This document shows, in pieces, positions 17,204-25,478 of a stretch of DNA of 64,000 nucleotides; positions within the stretch are counted from its first letter, which is position 1; every line of letters starts with the position of its first letter. The notes beneath the pieces were generated by a model. The model did not search any database. It had not been told where the DNA came from and was given only the letters and a program-made list of their open reading frames with translations. The DNA is from Luteimonas sp. J29. Its GTDB lineage: Bacteria; Pseudomonadota; Gammaproteobacteria; Xanthomonadales; Xanthomonadaceae. The stretch lies in the NCBI RefSeq assembly GCF_000472505.1, contig NZ_AWZR01000001.1, positions 549,693 through 613,692 on the forward strand, read 5' to 3'. The translations under genes were made by a program, and so were the position numbers.

Positions 17204-18528
17204 CCGATGCGACGGTCCGCCTCTGGGGCCGCGACATCGGGGCGGTGAGCTGGCTCGAGGACCGCCAGCACGCGGTGTTCCAGTACATGCCGGAGTTCGT
17301 CGGCAGCGGGATCGAGCTGGCGCCGGTGATGATGCCGCTGCGCGCCGAGCCCTACGCCTTCTCGAGCCTGCCGCGCGAGTCCTTCCTCGGGCTGCCGGGC
17401 CTGCTCGCCGACTCCCTGCCCGACCGCTTTGGCAACGCGCTCATCGACGCTTGGCTGGCGTCGCGGGGACGCCCGCCGGGCAGCCTCGACCCGGTCGAAC
17501 GCCTGTGCTACATCGGCACCCGCGGCATGGGCGCGCTCGAGTTCCGGCCGACGCTGGCGCGCGGCGCCGCGGCCACGCGCACCGTGGAGATCGATGCGCT
17601 CGCCCGCCTGGCCGACGCCGTGCTCAACGACCGCCTCGGCCTGGCGGGCGAACTGCGCGGCGGCGACGACCAGGACGCGCTCGAGGACATCCTGCGCGTG
17701 GGGACCTCGGCCGGGGGCGCGCGGGCCAAGGCGGTGCTGGCGTGGAACCCGGAGACCGGCGAGTTCCGCTCGGGCCAGGTCCGCGCCGGCGAGGGCTTCG
17801 GCGACTGGCTGCTCAAGTTCGACGGCATCGCCAACAACCGCGACCGCGAGCTGGCCGACCCGCAGGGCTTCGGCCTCGTCGAATACGCCTTCCACCTGCT
17901 CGCGGTGGCGGCCGGCATCGACATGGCCGAATGCCGCGTGCACCGCGAGGGTGGCCGCGCGCACTTCATGACCCGCCGCTTCGACCGCGACGCGGCCGGC
18001 CGCAAGCTGCACATGCAGTCGCTGGCGGCGATGCGCCACTTCGACTACAACGCGCCCGGCGCGCATTCCTACGAGCAGGCGGTGGAGACGATCCGCATGC
18101 TCGGCCTGCCGCGCCACGACCTGGAGCAGCAGTTCCGGCGCGCGGTGCTCAACGTGCTGATCCGCAACCAGGACGACCACGTCAAGAACATCGCCTTCCT
18201 CATGGACCGCAAGGGCGAGTGGCGGCTGTCGCCCGCGTTCGACGTGGCCTACGCGCACAACCCCGACGGCAACTGGACCAACCGCCACCAGATGAGCCTG
18301 GGCGGCAAGCGCGACGGTTTCGAACTGGCCGACCTGGTCGCGTTCGGCGGCTACTGCGGCATCAAGCCGCCGGCCGCGCGCGCGCTGGTCGAGGAGATCC
18401 ACGCCCAGGTCGAACGCTGGATGGAATACGCCGGGCGCGCCGGCGTGCCGGAGGCGATGGCGGCCCGCATCGATCGCGGATTGAGGCGCGGCATCGTGGC
18501 AGGCGGCGGGTCAGGGCGGGGCGTGTAA
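17200..18528 (+). CDS. hipA: HipA-like serine/threonine kinase toxin
   Basis: This 442-residue protein is full length. The N-terminal subdomain begins VRLWGRDIGAVSW. The kinase core has the Gly/Ser-rich loop VGTSAGGARAKAVL, which contains the serine that becomes autophosphorylated in E. coli HipA. The catalytic loop is NQDDHVKN and the metal-binding motif SPAFDVAYA. E. coli HipA phosphorylates glutamyl-tRNA synthetase and induces persistence; targets of this homologue are unknown. The GTG start at 17200 overlaps the hipB stop. The kinase motifs are all present, so it is probably active. Confidence 0.87.
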   Translation: MTDATVRLWGRDIGAVSWLEDRQHAVFQYMPEFVGSGIELAPVMMPLRAEPYAFSSLPRESFLGLPGLLADSLPDRFGNALIDAWLASRGRPPGSLDPVERLCYIGTRGMGALEFRPTLARGAAATRTVEIDALARLADAVLNDRLGLAGELRGGDDQDALEDILRVGTSAGGARAKAVLAWNPETGEFRSGQVRAGEGFGDWLLKFDGIANNRDRELADPQGFGLVEYAFHLLAVAAGIDMAECRVHREGGRAHFMTRRFDRDAAGRKLHMQSLAAMRHFDYNAPGAHSYEQAVETIRMLGLPRHDLEQQFRRAVLNVLIRNQDDHVKNIAFLMDRKGEWRLSPAFDVAYAHNPDGNWTNRHQMSLGGKRDGFELADLVAFGGYCGIKPPAARALVEEIHAQVERWMEYAGRAGVPEAMAARIDRGLRRGIVAGGGSGRGV

Positions 18529-18579
18529 CCTTGTTCGCCTTGCGGAACGCCGCCGGCGGCCGCCACGACACGACGCAGC

Positions 18580-19629
18580 ATGGATCCGAAGCCCGAACGC
18601 GACGCCATCGCCCCGCCGCCCGCGCGCGCCCCGCACGTGGCCGCGGCCGCGCGCCTGTCGGTGGCGCCGATGATGGACTGGACCGACACCCACTGCCGCG
18701 TCTTCCACCGCCTGGTCGCGCCCGGGGCGCTGCTGTACACGGAAATGGTCCACGCCAATGCCGTGATCCACGGCGACCGGGCCAAGCTGCTGGCGATGGA
18801 TCCGGTCGAGCATCCGGTGGTGCTGCAGCTCGGCGGCAGCGAGCCGGCGCTGCTGGCGCAGGCGGCGGCGATCGGCGCGGGGCACGGCTTCGACGCCGTC
18901 AACCTCAACTGCGGCTGTCCGTCCGACCGGGTCCAGGCCGGACGCTTCGGCGCCTGCCTGATGCGCGAGCCGGCGCTGGTCGCCGGGTGCGTGGCGGCGA
19001 TGATCGAGGCGGTCGGCGCGCTCGAGCGCCCGATCCCGGTCACGGTGAAGTGCCGCCTGGGCGTGGACGACGACCACGACTTCGACCGCTTCATCGGCTT
19101 CATCGACCAGGTGGCCGCGGCCGGCTGCCGCACGTTCGTGGTCCATGCCCGCAACGCCTGGCTCAAGGGCCTGAGCCCGAAGGAGAACCGTGAAGTGCCG
19201 CCGCTGCGCCACGACTGGGCGTACCGGCTCAAGCGCGAGCGGCCGGGCCTGGAAGTGGTGCTCAATGGCGGCATCGCCAGCGTCGACGCGGTCCTCGGGC
19301 ACCTGGCGCAGGTCGACGGCGTCATGCTGGGGCGCGCGGCCTACCACGATCCCTACACCCTGCACCTGGCCGACGCCGCGCTGCGCGGGGTCGCGCCGCG
19401 CCCGCGCGCCAGGCTGCTGCGCGCGCTGCAGCCCTACGCCGAGGCCCAGCTGGCACGCGGGGTGCCGCTGCGGCACCTCACCCGGCACATCCTCGGCCTG
19501 TTCCACGGCCAGCCGGGCGGCCGGGCCTTCCGCCAGGTGCTCAGCGAGGGCGCGCACCGGCCGTGCGCGGACTGGGCCCTGGTCGAGCGCGCCCTCGCCG
19601 CCACCGAGCGCACCGCGGCCGCGGCCTGA
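18580..19629 (+). CDS. dusA: tRNA-dihydrouridine(20/20a) synthase DusA
   Basis: DusA is an FMN enzyme that reduces uridines 20/20a in the tRNA D-loop. The 349-residue protein contains SVAPMMDWTD at the start of the barrel, QLGGSEP, and NLNCGCPSDRVQAGRFGACL with the catalytic cysteine. The stretch HARNAWLKGLSPKENR distinguishes DusA from DusB and DusC. A 25-residue Pro/Ala-rich N-terminus precedes the conserved part, so translation might begin slightly later than ATG 18580, but no other ATG fits. It lies just downstream of hipA without overlap. Confidence 0.93.
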   Translation: MDPKPERDAIAPPPARAPHVAAAARLSVAPMMDWTDTHCRVFHRLVAPGALLYTEMVHANAVIHGDRAKLLAMDPVEHPVVLQLGGSEPALLAQAAAIGAGHGFDAVNLNCGCPSDRVQAGRFGACLMREPALVAGCVAAMIEAVGALERPIPVTVKCRLGVDDDHDFDRFIGFIDQVAAAGCRTFVVHARNAWLKGLSPKENREVPPLRHDWAYRLKRERPGLEVVLNGGIASVDAVLGHLAQVDGVMLGRAAYHDPYTLHLADAALRGVAPRPRARLLRALQPYAEAQLARGVPLRHLTRHILGLFHGQPGGRAFRQVLSEGAHRPCADWALVERALAATERTAAAA

Positions 19630-19803
19630 CCCGCCGTGGATGGTCGCCGGCGCGGCCCGGCCCTGCCATCCGGCCGTCCCGGTCCGCCCGCCATGAACGC
19701 CGGCTGGGCGGTGAAGGAAAAGTTAAGGCCTGTTCACCGCGGGCCGCCAAGAATGCGGGTCCACCCCAGCAAGAGCCCAGGCGCGCCTGCCCAGCGTTCC
19801 GCC

Positions 19804-20187
19804 ATGACCCTGCCGCCCGTCCGCCCGTCGATCCTCGCGCTCGCCCTCCCGGTCGTCCTGTCCGTGCTGGCCTGGCCGGGCGTGGCGTGGGCCCAGGATC
19901 CACCGCGGGACCGTTTCGAGCAGCGCCGGGACGACGTCCCGCGCCGCCAGGCCTCGCCTGCCGGCCGTCCCGGCCACAACCGCGACGCCCTGTCGGACTC
20001 GGTGCGCCGGTTCGAACGCGACCATCGCGGCAGCCGCGTCCTGAGCGTGGAGCGGATGCAGTCCGACGGCCGCGACGTGAACCGGATCAAGGCGATGGAC
20101 GATCGCGGCCGGGTCCGGGTGTACGTCGACGACCCCCAGCGCCGCCCGCCGCCGCGCCGCCCGCCTACACGCGACGACCACGACTGA
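19804..20187 (+). CDS. Periplasmic PepSY-like protein upstream of phoPQ
   Basis: This 127-residue protein has a signal peptide (about 1-31, ending WAQ) and a Pro/Arg-rich mature region. Its core, about 60-108, reads SVRRFERDHRGSRVLSVERM, with a following GRDVNRIKAMDDRGRVRVY strand pattern that fits a single PepSY domain. A PepSY-type gene immediately before phoP is a known arrangement and may modulate the sensor. The upstream region has GTTAAGG and CTGTTCA words near 19723-19738 that resemble parts of PhoP sites; that is speculative. Confidence 0.7.
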   Translation: MTLPPVRPSILALALPVVLSVLAWPGVAWAQDPPRDRFEQRRDDVPRRQASPAGRPGHNRDALSDSVRRFERDHRGSRVLSVERMQSDGRDVNRIKAMDDRGRVRVYVDDPQRRPPPRRPPTRDDHD

Positions 20188-20198
20188 CGCCGCATTCT

Positions 20199-20236
20199 GT
20201 TCAGGAAGTCGGGGCCACACTGGCCCGATCCTGAAC
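20199..20236 (+). promoter_or_regulatory. Inverted repeat between PepSY-like gene and phoP
   Basis: The perfect 8-bp arms GTTCAGGA (20199-20206) and TCCTGAAC (20229-20236) enclose a second, nearly matching pair (TCGGGGCCA and TGGCCCGA). CTGAAC is then repeated at 20240-20245. The position, 20 bp before the phoP start, suits an operator, an attenuating hairpin or a processing site. There is no T-run. Confidence 0.45.
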
Positions 20237-20256
20237 TGACTGAACGGAGTGGCTGC

Positions 20257-20943
20257 ATGCGCATCCTGCTCGTCGAAGATGAAGCTCCCCTGCGTGAAAC
20301 GCTCGCCGCTCGCCTGAAGCGCGAAGGCTTTGCCGTGGACGCGGCCCAGGATGGCGAAGAGGGCCTGTACATGGGCCGTGAGGTGCCGTTCGACGTCGGC
20401 ATCATCGATCTGGGCCTGCCCAAGATGTCGGGCATGGAACTGATCAAGGCCCTGCGCGACGAGGGCAAGCAGTTCCCGGTGCTGATCCTGACCGCGCGCT
20501 CGAGCTGGCAGGACAAGGTCGACGGCCTCAAGCAGGGCGCCGACGACTACCTGGTCAAGCCGTTCCACGTCGAGGAGCTGCTGGCCCGGATCAACGCCCT
20601 CGTGCGCCGCGCCGCCGGCTGGAGCAAGCCGCTGCTCGAATGCGGCGCGGTGGTGCTCGACCTCGCGGCGCAGACCGTCACCGTCAACGGCCGCAACGTC
20701 GACCTGACCAGCTACGAGTACAAGGTGCTCGAGTACCTGATGATGCACGCCGGCGAACTGGTCTCGAAGGCCGACCTGACCGAGCACATCTACCAGCAGG
20801 ACTTCGACCGCGACTCGAACGTGCTCGAGGTCTTCATCGGCCGCCTGCGCAAGAAGCTCGACCCGGAAGGCACGCTCAAGCCGATCGAGACCGTGCGCGG
20901 CCGCGGCTACCGCTTCGCCATCCCCCGCAACGGCGAGTCCTGA
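20257..20943 (+). CDS. phoP: PhoP-like OmpR-family response regulator
   Basis: This 228-residue protein has a receiver domain (acidic pocket VEDE, phosphorylation Asp in IIDLGLP at about residue 51, Thr in LILTARS, Lys in YLVKPFH) and a winged-helix DNA-binding domain with SNVLEVFIGRLRKKLD and TVRGRGYRF at its end. It is followed by a PhoQ-like kinase, and the pair probably senses envelope conditions such as low Mg2+ or antimicrobial peptides, as PhoPQ does in relatives. CGGAG 7 nt before ATG 20257 gives a clear start. Confidence 0.93.
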   Translation: MRILLVEDEAPLRETLAARLKREGFAVDAAQDGEEGLYMGREVPFDVGIIDLGLPKMSGMELIKALRDEGKQFPVLILTARSSWQDKVDGLKQGADDYLVKPFHVEELLARINALVRRAAGWSKPLLECGAVVLDLAAQTVTVNGRNVDLTSYEYKVLEYLMMHAGELVSKADLTEHIYQQDFDRDSNVLEVFIGRLRKKLDPEGTLKPIETVRGRGYRFAIPRNGES

Positions 20944-21031
20944 TCCGTCGCGCGGCGCGGCCGCGTCCCGGCGCGCCCGCCTCACGGGGCGGGTGCGTGG
21001 CGGGCCGCGCGATCGTTTATCGTGGGCGGCC

Positions 21032-21082
21032 ATGCGCATCCGCCGCCGCCCGACGCCGCATGATTCCCTCCTGAGCCGATGA
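21032..21082 (+). other. Candidate leaderless 16-codon upstream ORF before phoQ
   Basis: An ATG at 21032 lies 8 nt after the -10-like box TATCGT (21018-21023). The ORF runs 16 codons, rich in Arg and Pro, and its TGA (21080-21082) overlaps the phoQ ATG (ATGA). The phoQ start has no visible Shine-Dalgarno sequence, so this ORF could deliver ribosomes to it. It is not a proven gene. Confidence 0.3.
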
Positions 21083-22503
21083 GCAGAGGCACGTCCACGC
21101 GCGAACTGCCCTGGCGCCCGCGCTCGCTGCAGGCGCGCCAGCTGATGGCCGCGAGCCTGGGCCTGGTCGCGTTCCTGGCGCTGGCCGGCTACGCGCTCGA
21201 CCGCGCGTTCCAGGACGTGGCCAGCGAAGGTCAGCGCGACCGCCTGCGCAACTACGTGCTGGCCTATGCGGGCGAGGTCGAGTTCCTGCGCAACGGCGAG
21301 CTGTACGTACCCGACAACGGCCCGGACGAGCGCTTCGACCGCCCCGGGAGCGGGCTGTACGCCGAGATCGTGCTGCCCGACGGCAGCTGGGTGTCGCGTT
21401 CGGCGTCCGGCCCGCAGCTGCCGCCGGCGCCGATGCTGGGCGGCGGCGAGGAGAAGTTCGAGGGCCCGCTGGAGATGGTGCGTGCCGACGACACCCCGGG
21501 CCACGTCTACCGCTACGGCATGGGCATGATCTGGGCGCCGGACGGCGCCAGTCCCGAGTCCGAGTTCCCGTACACCATCTACGTGATGGAGGACGCCGGG
21601 ACGGTGCCGCGCCAGGTGCGCGTGTTCCGCGCCGCGCTGTGGGGCTACCTCGGCGTGGCCGGACTGATCCTGCTGCTGCTCCAGACCCTGGTGCTGCGCT
21701 GGAGCCTGTGGCCGCTGCGCAAGGTGATCGACGAACTGGTCCGGGTCCAGCGCGGCCAGGCGCACCGGATGGGCGAGCACCATCCGCGCGAGCTCGAGCC
21801 GCTGACCGACAGCATCAACGCGCTGATCGAGAGCGAGCGCCAGAACCTCGAGCAGCAGCGCAACACCATGGCCGACCTCGCGCACAGCCTGAAGACGCCG
21901 CTGGCGGTGATGCGCGCGCGCCTGGACTCGGGCGCCAGCGAGCAGGAGTTGCGCGAGGAGGTGGCGACCCAGCTGCAGCGCATGACCGACCTAGTGAGCT
22001 ACCAGCTCAGCCGCGCGTCCGCCTCGGGCCACACGCTGTTCGCCGCGCCGATCGAGATCGAGCCGCATGCCGAGGCGCTGGTCCGCAGCCTGGAGAAGAT
22101 CTACGCGTCCAAGGGAGTGATCTGCGAGTTCGAGATCGATCCGGCGGCGCGCTTCCATGGCGAGCCGGGCGACCTGCAGGAGCTGCTCGGCAACCTGATC
22201 GAGAACGCGTTCAAGTGGGCGCGCGCGCGGGTGCTGCTCACGGTCAAGCCGGGCGCCACCGCGCCCAACCGGCGCCCCGGCCTGCTGCTGGCGGTCGACG
22301 ACGACGGCCCCGGCATCCCGGAAGAGCGCATCCCGCTGGTCCTGCAGCGCGGCGTGCGCGGCGACGAGCGCGTGCAGGGCCACGGCATCGGCCTGTCGAT
22401 CGTGCAGGACATCGTGCGCAGCTACCGCGGCGAACTGTACGTCGGGCGATCGGAGGAGCTGGGCGGGGCGCGCTTCGAGGTGCGGCTGCCGCCGGGGCTG
22501 TAG
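21079..22503 (+). CDS. phoQ: PhoQ-like sensor histidine kinase
   Basis: This 474-residue kinase has helix 1 (about 25-43), a periplasmic sensor with acidic patches, helix 2 (about 190-212), a HAMP-like segment, and the dimerisation helix ADLAHSLKTPLAVMRA with the phospho-accepting His. The ATPase domain shows the N-box LIENAFKWA, G1 DDDGPGIPEE and G2 GHGIGLSIV. It is the partner of the PhoP-like regulator encoded 135 bp upstream. No ribosome site is visible before ATG 21079, which overlaps the stop of a possible mini-ORF. It converges with mtfA. Confidence 0.92.
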   Translation: MSRGTSTRELPWRPRSLQARQLMAASLGLVAFLALAGYALDRAFQDVASEGQRDRLRNYVLAYAGEVEFLRNGELYVPDNGPDERFDRPGSGLYAEIVLPDGSWVSRSASGPQLPPAPMLGGGEEKFEGPLEMVRADDTPGHVYRYGMGMIWAPDGASPESEFPYTIYVMEDAGTVPRQVRVFRAALWGYLGVAGLILLLLQTLVLRWSLWPLRKVIDELVRVQRGQAHRMGEHHPRELEPLTDSINALIESERQNLEQQRNTMADLAHSLKTPLAVMRARLDSGASEQELREEVATQLQRMTDLVSYQLSRASASGHTLFAAPIEIEPHAEALVRSLEKIYASKGVICEFEIDPAARFHGEPGDLQELLGNLIENAFKWARARVLLTVKPGATAPNRRPGLLLAVDDDGPGIPEERIPLVLQRGVRGDERVQGHGIGLSIVQDIVRSYRGELYVGRSEELGGARFEVRLPPGL

Positions 22504-22524
22504 CGCTCCTGAGACCGCGGAGGT

Positions 22525-23298
22525 TCAGGCGCCGCAGGCCGTGCCTTCCGAAGGCGAGCGTCCGTAGAAGCGTTCCAGGTGCGCGGCCACCCGCGGGAAG
22601 CACGCGCGCAGCAGCTCCGGGTCGCTGAAGTGGTATTCGCTGCACACGGCGAAGAATTCTTCCGGGGCTTCGGCCGCGTAGGGGTCGATCGCCACCTCGC
22701 CGCCGGCGTCGACCTCGGCCACGAGCCCGTCGTATGCCTGCTGGAAGTCGCGCGCCCATTGCCGCTGCCAGTCGCGCGGCAGCGGCGGGGTGCCGTCGAG
22801 CACGCCGTCGAGCGCGTCGAGCTTGTGCGCCATCTCGTGCACCGCCACGCAGAAGCCGGCGTGCGGATCGTCGAGGTCGGCCTCGACGTCCGCCCAGGAC
22901 AGTACCAGCGGGCCGTTGTCCCAGGCTTCGCCCGCCAGCTCGTCGTCCCACTCGTGCAGCACGCCGGCGGCATCGACGTGGCTGCGGTTCACCCGGAACG
23001 CATCCGGGTACACGATCAGCTGCGTCCAGCCGTGCAGTCCTTCGGCGCCGAATTCGAGCAGCGGCAGGCAGCACAGCGCGGCGAGCGTGGCGCGCCGCAG
23101 CGGGTCGAGCTCGAGCGGCTCGATCGGCGTGATCGCCTTGCGCTGCAGGAACAGCGTGGCGAGCTCGCGCAGCCTGCGCGCGCGCGCAGGTTCCAGCGCG
23201 GCGATCCACGCCACGCGCGCGGCCACCTGCTGCCAGGTGGCCTCGTCGATCGGATCGGGCGTGCGGCCCAGCAGCCGCCGGATCAGGCCCGCGGGCAC
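22525..23298 (-). CDS. mtfA: MtfA-like zinc-dependent peptidase
   Basis: This 257-residue protein belongs to the MtfA (DUF980, M90) family. The zinc site is VHEMAHKLD, followed by the typical LDGVLDGTPPLP. Other family stretches are VYPDAFRV, LSWADVEAD and a C-terminal PEEFFAVCSEYHF, which holds the third ligand. In E. coli MtfA is a cytosolic aminopeptidase that also binds the repressor Mlc; nothing here shows whether an Mlc homologue exists. The start codon is GTG 23298, and the gene lies 13 bp after a small secreted-protein gene. Confidence 0.92.
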   Translation of the reverse strand: MPAGLIRRLLGRTPDPIDEATWQQVAARVAWIAALEPARARRLRELATLFLQRKAITPIEPLELDPLRRATLAALCCLPLLEFGAEGLHGWTQLIVYPDAFRVNRSHVDAAGVLHEWDDELAGEAWDNGPLVLSWADVEADLDDPHAGFCVAVHEMAHKLDALDGVLDGTPPLPRDWQRQWARDFQQAYDGLVAEVDAGGEVAIDPYAAEAPEEFFAVCSEYHFSDPELLRACFPRVAAHLERFYGRSPSEGTACGA

Positions 23299-23311
23299 GC
23301 CAGGCGTTGCC

Positions 23312-23611
23312 TCAGCGGATCATGCCCGGCAGGAAGCTGTGCCAGCGCGGCGGACGGGTCGTGGTGCTGGTCTCGGCGCCGCGGCGCGCCGGTGCGGAGC
23401 GCGTGGCGGGCGGCGCGGCCGCCTTCTTCTGCGTGCGGACCAGTTCCGCCTCGGTTTCCTCGGCCTCCGCGTCCGCGGAGAGCGGACACGCGCCTCCGCT
23501 GCCCCCGTTGGCATCCATCATCGCAGGCTGGCGGGCGGCCACGGGAAGGGCGGCGAACGCCAGCAGCAGGCACAGCAGCGGACGGATTCGGGTTCTCGTT
23601 CCTGGAGCCAT
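23312..23611 (-). CDS. Small hypothetical secreted protein
   Basis: A 99-residue ORF with a signal peptide (RTRIRPLLCLLLAFAALPVAA) and a mature part that is acidic in its first half and basic, Ser/Thr/Pro-rich in its second. The chosen ATG 23611 has GAAGG 9 nt upstream. ATG 23620 would have no room for a ribosome site. No domain is recognised. It is transcribed towards mtfA, 13 bp away. Confidence 0.6.
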   Translation of the reverse strand: MAPGTRTRIRPLLCLLLAFAALPVAARQPAMMDANGGSGGACPLSADAEAEETEAELVRTQKKAAAPPATRSAPARRGAETSTTTRPPRWHSFLPGMIR

Positions 23612-23719
23612 GGCAACCATCCTTCGGCAGTTGTTGCGGCGGCAACAGCTCACTATACACGGGCCGGCCGCGCTGCGGGCACGCCGGCCAGCGCCTTCCG
23701 ATCCCCGATAATCCCGGCC

Positions 23720-23743
23720 ATGACCCGGGCCGATCCGCCATGA
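23720..23743 (+). other. Candidate leaderless 7-codon upstream ORF before birA
   Basis: An ATG at 23720 is 7 nt behind the -10-like GATAAT (23707-23712). It encodes MTRADPP and its TGA (23741-23743) overlaps the birA ATG in the form ATGA. birA itself has no obvious ribosome site. Coupled reinitiation is possible but untested. Confidence 0.3.
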
Positions 23744-24735
23744 CCACCTCCGCCGACCGTGCCCTCCTCCTGCGCCTGGGCGAGGGCCCCGTCTCCGGCG
23801 ACGCCCTGGCGCGCGAGGCCGGCCAGACCCGGGCCGCGGTGTGGAAGCGGATCCAGGGGCTGCGCCAGGCCGGGCTCGCGATCGAGGCCCGGCCGGGGAC
23901 CGGCTACGCCCTGGCCGAACCGGTGGACCTGCTCGACCCCGGCCGGATCCGGGACGCCCTGCCGGCAGCGGCGGCCGCGGAGATCGACACGCTCGAGGTC
24001 GCCTGGACCCTGGAATCGACCAATACCGAACTGCTGCGACGCGCCCAGCGCCCCGGGGTGCAGGTCCTGCTCGCCGAGCGCCAGAGCGGCGGGCGGGGTC
24101 GCCGCGGCCGCAGCTGGGCTTCGCCGCTTGCCGCCAACCTGTACCTGTCGGTCGCGCGCGCGTTCGAGGGGGGGCTGGCGCGCCTGGGCGGGCTGAGCCT
24201 GGTGGCGGGCGTCGCGGTGGCCGAGGCCCTGCGCGGGCTGGGCGCCGGCGAGGTGGGACTGAAGTGGCCCAACGACATCGTGGTCGTCGGCGCCGACGGG
24301 CTGCGCAAGCTCGGCGGCGTCCTGGTCGAAGGCGGCGGCGAGCACGCGGGCCCCGCGCGCGCCGTGGTCGGCATCGGGTTGAACGTGCGCATGCCGGCCG
24401 CGTTCGCGGCGGGCATCGACCAGCCCTGGACCGACCTGCGCGCGCTGCTCGACCCGGTCCCCGCGCGCGACGCGGTGGCCGCCGCGGTCCTGGCTGCGCT
24501 GGTCCCGGCGCTGGCGCGTTTCGACCGCGAGGGGCTGCCGCCGTTCCTGCCGCGTTACGCCGCCTGCGACGTGCTCGCGGGCGCGCGGGTGCAGGTGCTG
24601 TCCGGTGCCGAAGTCCATGAGGGCGTCGCACTCGGGCCGGCACCCGACGGCGCGCTGCGGGTGCGGACGGCCGCGGGCGAACGCGTGTTCCATTCCGGCG
24701 AGGTCAGCCTGCGGCGCATGGAGCCTGCGCGATGA
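23740..24735 (+). CDS. birA: Biotin--[acetyl-CoA-carboxylase] ligase
   Basis: This 331-residue bifunctional BirA has an N-terminal winged helix (about 5-62, with TRAAVWKRIQGLR as recognition helix). The catalytic domain has STNTELLRR, the biotinyl-AMP loop GRGRRGRSW, KWPNDIVV with the lysine contact, and GIGLNV. A C-terminal SH3-like domain ends the protein. It biotinylates acetyl-CoA carboxylase and probably represses biotin synthesis, since the DNA-binding domain is intact. Its stop overlaps the coaX start (ATGA). The two genes and the SPOR gene behind them form an operon. Confidence 0.95.
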   Translation: MTTSADRALLLRLGEGPVSGDALAREAGQTRAAVWKRIQGLRQAGLAIEARPGTGYALAEPVDLLDPGRIRDALPAAAAAEIDTLEVAWTLESTNTELLRRAQRPGVQVLLAERQSGGRGRRGRSWASPLAANLYLSVARAFEGGLARLGGLSLVAGVAVAEALRGLGAGEVGLKWPNDIVVVGADGLRKLGGVLVEGGGEHAGPARAVVGIGLNVRMPAAFAAGIDQPWTDLRALLDPVPARDAVAAAVLAALVPALARFDREGLPPFLPRYAACDVLAGARVQVLSGAEVHEGVALGPAPDGALRVRTAAGERVFHSGEVSLRRMEPAR

Positions 24736-25469
24736 CCACCTGGCTGTTCGACCTCGGCAATTCCCGGCTCAAGCTCGCGCCGCTCGACCACGCGGGCCGG
24801 GTGGGCGAGGTGCAGGCGATCGCGCACGACGGACGGGAGTTCGGGCCGGGCTGGCGCGAGCGCCTGCCGCAGCGCTTCGAGCTGGCGCTCGTGGCCAGCG
24901 TCGCCGCGCCCGGGCTGCGCGTGGCGCTGTTCGACGCGCTCGTCGCGCGCTGCCGCCGGATCAGCCTCGCCACCACCCAGCCGCGGTGGGCCGGGTTGCG
25001 CATCGCCTACGCCGAGCCGTCGCGCCTGGGCGTGGACCGGTTCCTGGCCATGCTCGCGGCGCACGCGCGCGGCGGGCCATGGCTGGTGGCAGGGGTCGGC
25101 ACCGCACTCACGGTGGACCTGGTCGACGCGGCCGGTCGCCACCACGGAGGCCGCATCGCGCCGTCGCCCTCGCTGATGCGGCAGGCCCTGCACGAGCGCG
25201 CCGCGCAGCTGCCCGCCGGCGGCGGCGCGTACCGCGAGTTCGCCGCCGACACCGTCGATGCACTCGAATCCGGCTGCACGGGCGCGGCGCTCGGGCTGCT
25301 CGCGCGCAGCCAGGCCGAGGCCGCGGCGGCCTGCGGCGCGCCGGTACCGGTGCTGCTGCACGGAGGCGGGGCGCCGGCGCTGCTGCCGCATCTGCCGCGG
25401 GCGGTGCATGCGCCGTCGCTGGTGCTCGAAGGACTGGCGCGCTGGGCCGCGCCGGCAGCGACCGCCTAG
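24732..25469 (+). CDS. coaX: Type III pantothenate kinase
   Basis: CoaX phosphorylates pantothenate, the first step of CoA synthesis. The 245-residue protein shows the ASKHA phosphate-1 motif DLGNSRLK (near residue 8), the pantothenate-site stretch RLGVDRFLAMLAA and the phosphate-2 motif GVGTALTVDLVD. It also has the GGRIAPSPSLMRQAL region and the C-terminal LHGGGAPALL. Type III kinases need a monovalent cation and are insensitive to CoA feedback. The ATG at 24732 overlaps birA by four bases. Confidence 0.93.
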   Translation: MTTWLFDLGNSRLKLAPLDHAGRVGEVQAIAHDGREFGPGWRERLPQRFELALVASVAAPGLRVALFDALVARCRRISLATTQPRWAGLRIAYAEPSRLGVDRFLAMLAAHARGGPWLVAGVGTALTVDLVDAAGRHHGGRIAPSPSLMRQALHERAAQLPAGGGAYREFAADTVDALESGCTGAALGLLARSQAEAAAACGAPVPVLLHGGGAPALLPHLPRAVHAPSLVLEGLARWAAPAATA

Positions 25470-25478
25470 AATCGGCCG

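Noticed and set aside
16644-18528. hipBA as part of a prophage or genomic island
   Set aside because: No integrase, att-like repeat or tRNA next to it; only the promoter region has low GC, while the coding parts match the host.
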